Under the pieces are notes generated by a model, which searched no databases, had not been told where the DNA came from, and saw only the letters and a list, made by a program, of their open reading frames with translations. From positions 3,530-67,529 of the forward strand of contig CAJNYU010000247.1 in assembly GCA_905331475.1 (NCBI GenBank): DNA of 64,000 nucleotides, given 5' to 3'. Source of the DNA: Rotaria socialis. Its lineage: Eukaryota; Rotifera; Eurotatoria; Philodinida; Philodinidae. Positions 23,606-34,228 of the stretch are shown here, one piece after another. The position numbers were made by a program, and so were the translations under genes. The first letter of the stretch is position 1. The number at the start of each line of letters is the position of its first letter.

Positions 23606-26299
23606 ATGCCACGCGCTCGATCCAGTGAGGTATGAAAAGAGTATAGAAAAGTTAATAAATCGGACTAGCAATATTGTTTTATCTAGAGGATTGTTGTTCT
23701 TCAAACAGATGGTCGTGGAAACATATTAGATTATGATGTTGTTGATCGTCCTAATCGGTCGAGTGCAACCGAAAAATCGTCCCCAGTTAGGCGTTCAAGA
23801 CGATCAAAACAATCAGCAAAAGTTAGTCAAACAGAAGCAAACTACGACGACGACAAAGAAGAAGAAGAACAAGAAGGAGAAATAGAAGAGCAAGAAAACA
23901 ATCATGAAGATGAAGACAATTATGAAGTTCACAATAGCAGAAATGATACATCCTATCTGGATTCAACAGATAGAAAATCATACCGGGATACTGAGAGACG
24001 CGTAATGAGAATTTTATTTCAAAGTGATTCTGTTTATTGTTTGTTTTTTCAAAGCGAGACTCATCACGACGACGCGTTCGCTACGTTAGACCTAAATCGA
24101 CTGTTAAAGTATGTATCTACGTAATTATCGATCGCGATAGAATTGCTTTCAATTGTCTATTTCATATAGATTTTTCAACGAAAAGTTGATTGGTCTGCCA
24201 ATCCTAAGATCGATGCTCGAAATGATGATGCTATGGAAAAAATTCTTAATACTCCAAAGAAAAAGATATATGAAGAAAAACTTTCGTGGAGTGGAAAACC
24301 AAAGATTGATACACACAATGAAGAAGTCGTCGAAAATATTCTTCGAGCACCTAAACCTGAGGTATAGCCCGTAGTACGAAAGTTTCTCGACAAAATACAC
24401 TTTCATTTTTCGATTGATTAAGTTCATGAGTAGAAAATGTCAAGTAATACATTTTGCCGAAGGATTTCTGTGAGACTTTGACATCTTCACTTATTTTATA
24501 CTGGACTATTTCGCTCATTATCCTATACCAAAAGTTTGGAAGTAGAAAGTATGCAATTAGAATATTATTATCGTGAAAGATATGTTTGCGTTTGTAGGAA
24601 AAGACCGAATATTTATCCAAAAATAAAAATCAGTCGGAATAATCAGGACCTTTTTTTTCACTTATCAATAAAATACCATGATGATTTCAGATGAAAATAT
24701 TAACACTATCATGAGAATAATTCTAGATGCCTTAGTTCAATGGCATGCATCCATGATATATTTTTTGTTTTTTAAATATTCAGGCATCATTTCTAATCGA
24801 TACAATATAAGATCAATACTTTAAATTTCCCTATTGACACTCACATTTGATGGGAAGATTTTGCCTAGAAACTTTCATATTATCTGTTATTTCTTCATTC
24901 AATGAATAACGAACAATTCTAAATTGTATTTTTAAAGATATACCATGAAAAACCGACATGGAGTGCAAAATCGAAAATTGATACACGCAATGAAGAATTC
25001 CCTGGACATCTTCTCCGAGCACCAAAGCCGCAAGTATATTATTTCTTTAATTCTTGATTTTAGTTATTAATTTTAATTTCAAACAAAAACAGATCTATGA
25101 AGAAAAACTCAGATGGCACGCAGATTCGAAAATTGATTCGCACAATGACGAAGCTATTGAGCAAATTAAAAGGACGCCAAGACCAGTTGTAAGATTATTT
25201 TCAAGAAAATTATTCTTAGTATTTGTTCGTTTTTGTTTGAAAAAAAGATCTATGATGAAAGATTTTCATGGCCATCTTTTCCTAGAATTGATCATTTCAA
25301 TGAAGACTATGCTAAATATAAACAACGTGACAAAAATCTTCGAAGAGAAAAATCCTTTGTTCAAGTAACATTTGTCTTGAAACTGTTTTCAGTTATATAT
25401 CTTTTGTTTGATTGTAGGTTTTTCCACAGGATTACACGTCAAGAAATCAAGAAGCTCGTATCGATCATCATAATCCAGACTTTGAGGAATTTAGAAAACG
25501 AAAGAAATCAGCAAAATTACCTGTATGAAATCAAAATTCGATTTTCAATCATTGACGAACTCATTTTTATTCTTTAGCCAATTGAAGATCGAAAATTTGT
25601 ATGGAGCAAAAAACCACGTGTTAATCAAAGAAATGATGCCTATATTGAACGAATAAGACAAAAACGATCAACGCCTATGGTAATAGGAATATATTTCTTA
25701 TTTTAAAAGCATATAAAAAATTTTTCTCTACAGATTTTTCGAGAAAAACTTAAATGGGGTACAAAAGCGCCGAAAATTGATGCTCGTAATGACGGATATG
25801 TTGAGAGTTTGAAGGACCAACCTAAACGTAAAGTGAGTTTAAAAAATGATGAACATATTTCAGCTAACATTCCGGTAGAGTCAACGTTTTGACATGTCCA
25901 CGTGTCCACTGTAAATCTTTTTTCAATCGTTCACCTACCGATATTTAACGTTGCATCTAGATTGTCAATAATTTACCGCGTTGGACTGCTCAACCAAAAA
26001 TCGATGCACACAATGATTCGTACGATCCAAATTTTTTTCCTTCACGATCGGTAATAAACACACTCCTTTCGTATCATAGCTTTCATATGGATTTTATTTC
26101 GAACAGATTGTTAATGAGAAACTTCAATGGTATGCACGTCCGAAAATCGATACTGGTCTTGAACCAGATTCTGCTGACGAAGATGGTGATGATGAAGAGG
26201 TTCTAATTACTATTTATTTCTTAGTTGTTGTTTTCTTCTCTAAACTAATATTCATATTTTTTTTTATAGTATTATGACGATGATGAGGTGGCTGTTTAA
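23606..26299 (+). CDS. Ten-repeat protein, mostly one exon per repeat, tau/MAP-like
   Basis: I rebuilt 13 exons: 23606-23624, 23709-24001, 24055-24108, 24170-24361, 24938-25033, 25093-25188, 25248-25364, 25418-25522, 25578-25679, 25734-25832, 25961-26050, 26107-26199 and 26270-26299, giving 461 residues. The first ~120 residues are charged and disordered (SRRS-type basic patches, then a Glu/Asp-rich run). After that come ten units of 30-39 residues with consensus I(Y/F)xEKLxWxxxPKID(A/T)(R/H)N(D/E), each ending in a Lys/Arg/Pro-rich linker. Exon 24170-24361 holds two units, and the next eight repeat exons hold one each. All introns after the first are phase 0, so each repeat can be added or lost without a frameshift. 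The KKIxxxKLxWxxxxKID spacing resembles the KKIETHKLTF region of tau. That link is my inference, as is a microtubule role. A short acidic tail ends the protein. Confidence 0.85.
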
Positions 26300-26693
26300 T
26301 CAAATATATACATATACATATACATTTATCTTTCTTTCAATTTTCACTTCGTTTTTTTTCTTCATTTCTTCAATTGTGCATGAAAAATACACATTTACAC
26401 ATATATAAGTGTAACGCGTTTAAAGACCCTGAAATATTTGCTGCGCACCTTCTCTTTATGATGATATATTGTTAAATGGTCTCTTTTCTCTGTCAATAAA
26501 AAGAAACGTACGTACAATAGGTCTAGCACATCGATGCGACGATGAGAAAAGAGGCAAAAAAAGTGAGGAGAAGAATCAACGATATATGTATAAAAATCTT
26601 TATTCACTTGCATCGACGTAAGAAGAAAAACAGAACAAAAAAATTTTCTAATCAAAATGTACAACATAACCTCTTGGTTTCTGTTTAATTAGA

Positions 26694-27981
26694 CTAAAAA
26701 AATACTATAAATAAAATAGCACTGAATAAAAATCTGTTCAATGAACATAACTGAGAAGAAGTTGAAAAAGAAGATGAAAAAGAAGAATAATACGGACTGT
26801 AATTTGAGCGACCAATTATTGATTTAATAAAACTATTGTAAGTGGCAACACGTGCATAAATTCCTGGCGTGTTAGGCTTACCACTAAAGACATAAAAACG
26901 ATATTTTCTTGAATATCAACTTTTCTTCTCTTTTTAATCACGTGACTTACCATGATTTACCAAATGATGTTATGCCAATAATTTCCCAACGACTATCAGC
27001 ATTTTCTATCATCAATGGACCTCCTGAAATAAATAGAAATTGAGCGTTCCAAACACACAAAGGTATTTGAATAAAACCTGAGTCAGCTTGACATGTGTCA
27101 GCGCCACCTTGAAGTTGTCCTGCACATATTTGTCCAGGCAAATCAGTAATATATGTACTACATGGCCATTTAGATGCATCAAGAATTGGTAGAACAACTT
27201 GTTTAAGTGTTGTGGATGGATCGCCGCCGAACGAGAGTGATCCCCATCCTGTGGCAACACCGGATATTTTCATAGGCGGATAAATTTTACCTGGCATATC
27301 ATCAGGTGGTAAACATATTATACCAATACGTTGATCATTGTCAGGTAATGGGGAACGAAGTGTTACAATAGCAATGTCATTAGCAAATGTATCGGCATTA
27401 TATTGTGGATGTACAGTAATTGCTATGACTGATGCTGGATTTCTCTTGTCAGTACTAAAATGATTGCCAGCTACAATATTTAAATCATTGATTCCATCGA
27501 AATCTTCCATACAATGTGCTGCTGTAAGCACATGCAATCTAGTAATAAGAACTCCACCGCATAAATGCAAATTATTTAATGATCGTTTTGTTAATGAAAC
27601 CATCCATGGATATGAATGAGGTACAGCATCTTGTCCGCCCATGATACGTCCGAATCGATTAGCCATTGGACTTCTTCCACACATTCTATTTGATAACGGA
27701 TCGGCATCTTTCGAAGCGAATGAATTTAAAAAATTCGATGAAGGTACATCTTGATTTGTCCAATACCATGAATAAGTTAATGGTTTTTGATCCGATGAAT
27801 AATACCACTTTTGACTATCAATATTTTTCATTTGATGTTGCTGATAAAAGCTTTGCGGTCCATTAAAAAAACTCTGATACCTTTGATGTTTAGATTTCTC
27901 CTCAGCATCGACGAGCGTAATACCAAGACTCAATTGCATAATGTAATATAGAAATAAAATATTGAACATCATCGATATCAA
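26694..27981 (-). CDS. Trypsin-like serine protease with hydrophobic C-terminal tail (protease 1)
   Basis: Three exons (27078-27981, 26951-27023 and 26694-26883) give 388 residues. A hydrophobic start (FNILFLYYIMQLSLGITLV) acts as signal peptide. A propeptide of about 85 residues with a lone Cys (RMCGRSP) precedes the activation site R|IMGGQDAVPHSYPWMVSL. The triad is complete: His in LTAAHC, Asp in ANDIAIV, Ser in DSGGPL, the last rebuilt across an intron. Asp six residues before the Ser predicts cleavage after Lys/Arg. The residue just before DSGG is Ala, not the usual Gly, which may weaken the oxyanion hole. After the catalytic domain comes a Ser-rich stretch and a hydrophobic end (FLFSAILFIVFF), compatible with GPI or membrane anchoring. 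Confidence 0.9.
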
Positions 27982-29092
27982 TTCCTGAAATCGTTCATCA
28001 TTGACTTTTTACTCCTTCATCAACTATATTAGTCAGCTGATACATCGTTTATAGTGAAACATGTGTTGATGTAAAGAGAAAAAAAAATGAAAATTCATTA
28101 GAAGTTACAGTTATTTGGTGCAGTTTTTTTTCTCGACTCGTCTACTTTTATTCTGTTCTTCGGTTCTGTGACAGAAAGAGAAAAAGAAAAAAAAAGAGAA
28201 ACTGCTTCTTTTTCTTTGTAATTTTTACATTTGTCAGAGAAGATGCAGACTCGTTTGCATTATTTTAATCATTCATCATGCTATAAGACGCAGGATGTTG
28301 ATTTTATACAGCTGAGTTTTTTCCTTTGGCCTTGTTCTGTATGAAGAAAAAATGCTTTGATACGAGAAAAGCGAAAAGAAATAGAAGATCAAATTGAATA
28401 GGAAATCGCTATTCATGAACTAATTGAATTTTCGTTTTTTCTAGTTCGAATAAAGAGAAAAAAAAGAACAAATTTTCGTCATAGCGATTTTATTCTTCAC
28501 ACATTTATTCTAAATAAATTTTATTGATGAGCACGCAAGCGACGTGTAATATATACTGCCTAATCGGTGAAAGTGTTCGAATGAAATTCGATTTCGAAAA
28601 CGAAAGAACAAAAGAGTAACTTACACATTAAATTGATCTTTACCGTATGGAGATTATTGAAGGATCAAACGGTGTCCTTTTTTGTTTTGTGTTTCATTCG
28701 TTTATAAATTGGATCAATACAAATCTTCCGTAGTCCTTATTCAATTGCTCAAGGTCATTTTAATTGAGATATAATGAATTTATGTTCTTTTTTTCTGCAA
28801 TAAAAGACATCTTTTAGTGCATGATAAAGTACATGATATAATATCGACGAAAATAAATGGAGATATTGCTAAATCATGATAATAAACTCACCTCTATGAC
28901 TCATTACATGACCTATTGATAAACTAGAAACAAAGTGATCCGTGCTGTTTTAAGAACCCAAATATGGAAAAGTACATTTGAAATCAAGACAAAAAACATT
29001 GAAAGAATGAGTGGGCAACAAAAAAAATAAGGAAAAATCTATATCAATACGCAGATCCAATTGATAGATTTCATTCAATTATTCATACAAAT
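27982..29092. other. Intergenic, upstream of protease 1 and the small peptide gene
   Basis: This is 1.1 kb of AT-rich sequence between divergent genes (protease 1 on minus, small secreted peptide on plus). No open frame or RNA gene is visible. Runs of purines (about 28080-28090, 28165-28200) stand out. Confidence 0.5.
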
Positions 29093-29460
29093 ATGAGATC
29101 CCTATTGATTATTCTTGCATTGGTAAACACATGATTTTAGCCTCTGAATTTATCAGAAAATTTTCTTTAGTTTGTTTTTGCCGTTGGTGTTTTTTCAGCA
29201 CCTCATCGTTTCCATTTCTCTCGTTTCGAACCAAAAGTCACAACCAAGCCATAATGAGAATGGAGGATTTGACGAGCTAACAGGGGAACCAAAGGATTTT
29301 ACTGGTATACCACCCACTTTAGCGTCAAAATCTCCAGATGATGCAATTTATGAACCCGATTTCAACACTGATCGATTCGGTAAATAATTATAGTATTTAT
29401 CAAATGTAATACATCTTTTTTTTTATAAATATAGATCCACCTCATTGTCATCAAAATTGA
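29093..29460 (+). CDS. Small secreted peptide precursor (predicted)
   Basis: Three exons (29093-29122, 29199-29379 and 29435-29460) would encode 78 residues. The N-terminus MRSLLIILALHLIVSISLVS is a signal peptide split by the first intron. The mature part is short, acidic and rich in Asp, Glu and Pro (GGFDELTGEPKDFTGIPP), with no tandem cleavage sites and a single Cys near the end. The frame and splice sites are consistent, but with so short a product chance cannot be excluded. An earlier acceptor at about 29171 would give a different, 39-residue product with a signal peptide and a basic tail. The gene is tail-to-tail with protease 2, whose stop lies 97 bp away. Confidence 0.5.
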
Positions 29461-29557
29461 TCAAACAATTTACGAGAAACAAAAAGGCTCCTCTAATGAG
29501 AATTAAATATTATTTAACACATCATGCTTGCTTTTGTGAATCGATATATTTTTTTAT

Positions 29558-30631
29558 TTATATATTGAGAAATAAAAGAAATGAAAAAAGTAATGATATA
29601 ACAGAAGGTACTGCTTTTGTCGACGCTCGAGATTGAGGTTGCGCAGAGTTTATGTGAGTATCAATCCAATCTCTATACATGCTTACACGAGTGTACACAC
29701 CCGGACGATCTACTTCGGCACACCCATAACCATAAGATGTTATTCCCGCAGCAATCCACGTGCCACTATTTTTATCAAGAATCATCAAAGGACCACCACT
29801 AAAATAGTTCATAAATATTAAAAGAAAACCTACTACTTAAAAATATTCATTCTTTTACCTATCACCTTGGCATGTATCTTTAGTACCGCTGAGATAACCT
29901 GCACAAAATTGCACCGCATCATCTGCGACAAGGTTTTGACAAAATTTATTTGTATCTGATATAATAGGTAATTCTACTTGTTGAAGAGTATACGAAGGTA
30001 AGCCGCCTTCCGTTAAAAGTCCCCAACCTACTGCAAAGCCAATGAGTGGCTCACTTGGATATGTTGATAGGCTGTTTGGAGGCAAGCAAATAAATCCAAC
30101 TCTTGGATCACTAAAATCAACATGATCTTGTAATTCTAATAGAGCAATATCGTTGCCATAAGTTGTAGCATTGTAATTCGGATGCACTGTAGCAGTTTTT
30201 ATTTTATAACGCTGCTCATTGGTATCATTTATATATACAGCACCAATAACAACAAAATATTTTCGCAGTTGTGACGCAGAAACAGTAGCAAAACAATGGG
30301 CAGCTGTTAATACATATTTGCTACTAATTAAAGAACCAACACAAAAACTGAAACCGGGAACTGTTGATGGATCGTTTGCTTTGCCTCGACGAAGACTTAC
30401 TATTTTATTCAATGTGTTAAACAAGCATGATGGATTTATGTGACTGAACTACTCACCGATCCATGGCCATGAATTATTACGAGCCATATAGCCATCAACA
30501 ATTTTCGATTCGACAGTATTAGGCTGTACCACTGAACATCCACATTGACGGGATGATGGAACGCACGATGAAAGATATGAAGGAATCATTAGAGAAAAAA
30601 TCAAAACTGAATATTGTTTCCCACCGGTCAT
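29558..30631 (-). CDS. Trypsin-like serine protease with hydrophobic C-terminal tail (protease 2)
   Basis: Three exons (30457-30631, 29859-30399 and 29558-29798) give 318 residues. A signal peptide ([16 protein letters not shown]) is followed by CGCSVVQPN and the activation site [10 protein letters not shown]. The triad is His in LTAAHC, Asp in [10 protein letters not shown] and Ser in CQGDSGGPL, with the AG|T split of the Ser codon rebuilt across the intron. Asp in KDTCQGD predicts trypsin-like specificity. The end is Ser/Ala/Thr-rich and then hydrophobic ([15 protein letters not shown]), as in GPI-anchored proteases such as prostasin. The intron before the SGGPL exon falls at nearly the same place as in protease 1, so the two are likely paralogues. 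It lacks the long propeptide of protease 1. Confidence 0.9.
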
Positions 30632-30947
30632 GTTTTTCTATGTATATGATAAACAGCCTATTGTAAGTTTGATTATGAAATAATGATTCCATGATGCGAT
30701 TGTATGTAATGGCGTAAAATGTATTCATTTTCTTCAACAACCTTTATCTTATTCATACAGCTATATTTCTGGTTATTTTTAAATCACAGTCCCATTATTT
30801 TTATGTTCTCTAATGTAGTCGGTTTTTTTTCTTACGTAAAAAAGTACAGTCATCTCGAATCAATGGTGCATATTATCAGGTTTTATTTTTATTTCTGTAA
30901 CAGACAATAAGAAAAACATTCTCATATAAACTGCAATGAAAACATCA
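30632..30947. promoter_or_regulatory. Spacer between ITPA and protease 2
   Basis: This 316-bp AT-rich gap lies between the ITPA stop and the protease 2 start, both on the minus strand. It must hold the ITPA 3' end and the protease 2 5' flank. I see no defined element. Confidence 0.4.
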
Positions 30948-31946
30948 TTATGAAAAATATTCTGGATGCTGTGCAAAATAATCTTTAACTAATTGCAATG
31001 ATCGACTTCGATGACTAATTCGATTTTTTATCGATTTATCCATTTCAGCAAATGTCTTATCACCCGGTTGGCCTAGTTCATTGTCTGGTTGAAATACTGG
31101 ATCCCATCCAAATGTATTTGGTCCACGTGCTGGAACAATACGTCCTGGACAACGACCTGTAAATATAATCGGTATGTCCGATGGTTTAGCACAAAATGCA
31201 AATGTACATTGAGCATATGCTGTTTTATCATCGTAAGCCGCAAGCATTTTATTTAAACCGTCATGGCCTAGTTTCTCTAAAAACCATTTAATATATGGAC
31301 CTGGAAGACCGTGTAAAGCATTAAAACATAGAGAAGTATCTTCAACCAGAACAGGGCCATTAATACGTTGAGCTGCAAATATGGCTTTTTCTTTTGTTAT
31401 ATCTTCTGCTTCACCTTGATATTCAGGCACTAGAACAACCAACAAAAATAAATTATTTAATATTAATAATTCTTCATATAAAAATAGGTTCGATATAATT
31501 TCGATACCTATAAACAACAGCTAAAGATATCAATGCTAGGCTGCATATTTTCTTCAAAACTAGAATAGAACCTAATTTGAAAGTCGATCAAAAATGTGTC
31601 TGCAAAATATCGAGGGAGAAATAGAAACTCCTGACAGATTTTATCAATAATGTTTCATTAAATTTATGAAAACATTCAGTCAAATAAATATGAAGAAATC
31701 TTTGCAATACTAGACAATGTTTTTTAACTAAAGCGTGATCTTATAGGACACAATTACTGATAATCAATGTCAACAAAAATAGAAACTTATTTCTAAAAAT
31801 GTTCATTTGAACAAGCACGTCTCTTTATTTCTAATCGAATACTTACAATCAACAGCTTCTGATCTTAAGTTTGGTAATACATCGCCTAATATCGCTTGAA
31901 CTTCCGCTAGTTTATTTTTATTTCCGGTCACAAACGTGACGATCAT
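30948..31946 (-). CDS. ITPA: Inosine triphosphate pyrophosphatase
   Basis: ITPA hydrolyses ITP, dITP and XTP to monophosphates and pyrophosphate and so keeps deaminated purines out of nucleic acids. It acts in the cytosol. Two exons (31847-31946 and 30948-31429) give 193 residues, the usual length. Landmarks in order are [15 protein letters not shown] (substrate-binding TGNxxK), [51 protein letters not shown] and the C-terminal SHRSRSLQL. All catalytic and nucleotide-binding motifs look intact. The start is the first ATG and matches the short N-terminus of non-vertebrate ITPA. Its ATG lies 107 bp downstream of the TMEM272-like stop on the same strand. Confidence 0.96.
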
Positions 31947-32053
31947 TTTTCGCGCGAAATTAATAGCGAATACTATTTTGCTACTTTATTTGTTCGGATC
32001 TAGAATAAAAATATAAATGTATAGTTTTACACAAAATATGTTGTTCTCTCTCA

Positions 32054-32697
32054 TTACTTAGATAAACAGTTATGAATTAAAGAAAAAATAAGCAATATGA
32101 AACAAATGCACAACAAAATATAGATCGTTGTCATATACCAAAATGCGTATAGATAAGCGATTTTATGACAATAATAATTTTCATTTGCTGGTATTTCTTT
32201 TTCATATTGCACCATTTTAAAACACTGATAGACCCATATCTGGTGGAAAATAGTTTTAGAAACGAAAATAATCAACAATATCAACTCACATTTCCACGAA
32301 TAAACCACAGAAAAAGAAAAAAAATTAATACAACTTTAAAATTTTCAATAACAAGTAATGTGCAATTTCGATGTTGAATTTCTTGAAGAAATCCTCTTGT
32401 TATAAATATTAACATAAGAAAAATGACTGTTAGAAAACCATTAACTATCGCCCATAGTGGAATATATTTTTGTAACGGGCAATCGTTTCGAAATAAAAAA
32501 CCAATCAGAATTCCACTCAACGGTAAAACTAACAGAAACAAAATCCAAATATTTCTCAAATGAAATGGTTCACATTTTGATTGCTGTAATAAAACAATAT
32601 CATTAGTTGTTTTATCATTCGTATTTAACTCAATAGCATTTGTATTTATTGATGAAAACGTTTTTGTTATCATAAATATTCTTTCTGTTCTATCCAT
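32054..32697 (-). CDS. TMEM272-like four-helix membrane protein
   Basis: Two exons (32290-32697 and 32054-32239) give 197 residues. About 48 hydrophilic residues precede four membrane helices: IWILFLLVLPLSGILIGFLF, YIPLWAIVNGFLTVIFLMLI, VVLIFFLFLWFIRGNIWVY and MTTIYILLCICFILLIFSLI. The pattern CPLQKYIPLW between helices 1 and 2, the WFIRGNIWVY at helix 3 and YCHKIAYLYAFW before helix 4 are what I associate with TMEM272-like proteins of unknown function. This assignment is by motif memory. The gene is tightly packed, with 107 bp to ITPA and about 250 bp to SOCS7. Confidence 0.7.
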
Positions 32698-32947
32698 TAT
32701 TCAACAGACAAATTGAAAAAAAAATAAATATAAGCGATGGCGGTAAATTCAAAGAATAAAAACAACATATTTTCTCATTTGTATTATATTCACATTATCA
32801 AAACAAAAATACATAAAGAATAAATCACGCACAATTGAAAAACAAAAAGACTGTTATATTTGATTTAATTTCTGCTGTTTTTTTCTCCGTAAAATAAGGC
32901 ACTGAGTAAAGAAACTTCTTTTTTTCTCTTGGATAACAAAAACAATT

Positions 32948-34228
32948 TCAAGTTTCCGCTATTTCATCTGACGATGGAATATTTTCCGTATAAATCTGGG
33001 CTTCTTTTAAAAATGATTTCAATCGTCGTGGAAGATCAAGATCGTCGATAAGATCTCGGCTTATGTGTCGATGTATTACAAACCGGGCTATGTGTTTTAA
33101 CGATGGCATATAAGCAAGACGTGATACTGGATATAGAAGACGCACAGGTGTCATTGGTTGACCTACAGCAAGAGAGAAAAAAAGAAACTCGAGTTATTCA
33201 ACTTCTTCACGAACATGTTTTCCTGGAAATTTATTGAAGTTTTAACTAGAATGAATGCTTATTTTTTGCATTTGTAAATCAAGGACAAGTTGTAACTATT
33301 TTCTAGTAAAACTCTAATAACTTGATCATCGAGCATATCCAAAAATAGACTTCTCGATGGCAGGTCCAATAACGATTTGATACTCTCAAACGTTTGTCAG
33401 TCTAGTATCGCTCTTCATTTTTACTGTAACTCTTTTTGTTTCTTCGTATTCAATGTTTGTAGAACTAGATAGACTATTCAATTAAATTGCCTATTGACTC
33501 TTCTCTCAAGGCCATTCAAATCTCAAGCAATCAATCCTCATCTATCAAACAAGTATCGGCATGTTCTAATTGTTCTCTTTCATCAAACGATAAGGTATAG
33601 AAGAATTCGTTGGTTTCAACTCATACCGGGTATATTTGATCGAATAAAAAACATAAATTGACCCGATTTTGAATGTTCAATTGTATTTTCTATAAATTCT
33701 ACTATATCTGGTGATGTACATTGTGATTTCGAAGTTCCATGATAGAAACTAAATGAATCTAAAAACAAAATAAAATCATATAAATCCTAGGGAAAAAACT
33801 GTGTTAGACCACGTACTGTTACTGTGTTCTATACGAGTATGATGAATGTTGCCTTGCGATTTAAATGTTATAGCTAGAAAATAATGACGATGGCTACTGT
33901 CGCGAACAATAAATGAATAATCTTGTTTATCTTTAAGTAATCGTTCAGCTTCAATCCAACTCAATGGACCCCAATACCAACCGACCTAATCAACAACAAC
34001 AAAAAAAGTAAAAATAAAATTTCCTACAAAAACTGAAATAAACTCACTTCTTTTAGCCTTCGTAAACTAGCCAGCTGAATCATCATCGGAGATCTATTTT
34101 GTTCATCTATCATGAAACAAAAATAGAGTAGCTATTTAGTTTTATGCAACTATTTTTTCCTAACCTGAGAGAATTTCAGAGTTTTTATTCATTTTTACTA
34201 TTTGGTGCTCGAAAATATTGTCTTTCAT
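32948..34228 (-). CDS. SOCS7: Suppressor of cytokine signalling, SOCS6/7 class
   Basis: SOCS6/7 proteins bind phosphotyrosine through an SH2 domain and recruit an elongin B/C-cullin 5 ubiquitin ligase through the SOCS box. Five exons (34165-34228, 34048-34106, 33823-33985, 33627-33758 and 32948-33162) give 210 residues. The SH2 domain starts at GWYWGPLSWIEAERLL and has the phosphate-binding FIVRDSS and the HHTRIEH strand. TPVRLLYPVSRLAYMPSLKH leads into the SOCS box (LKHIARFVIHRHI), with LDLPRRLKSFL as the cullin-box region. The long Pro-rich N-terminus of vertebrate SOCS6/7 is absent: only about 40 residues precede the SH2 domain. TPVRLLYPVSR favours SOCS7 over SOCS6, but the split may postdate this lineage. 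Confidence 0.9.

Noticed and set aside
24149-24427. Minus-strand frames of 72-92 codons opposite the repeat gene
   Set aside because: They are shadows of repeat-encoding exons on the plus strand and cross predicted introns.
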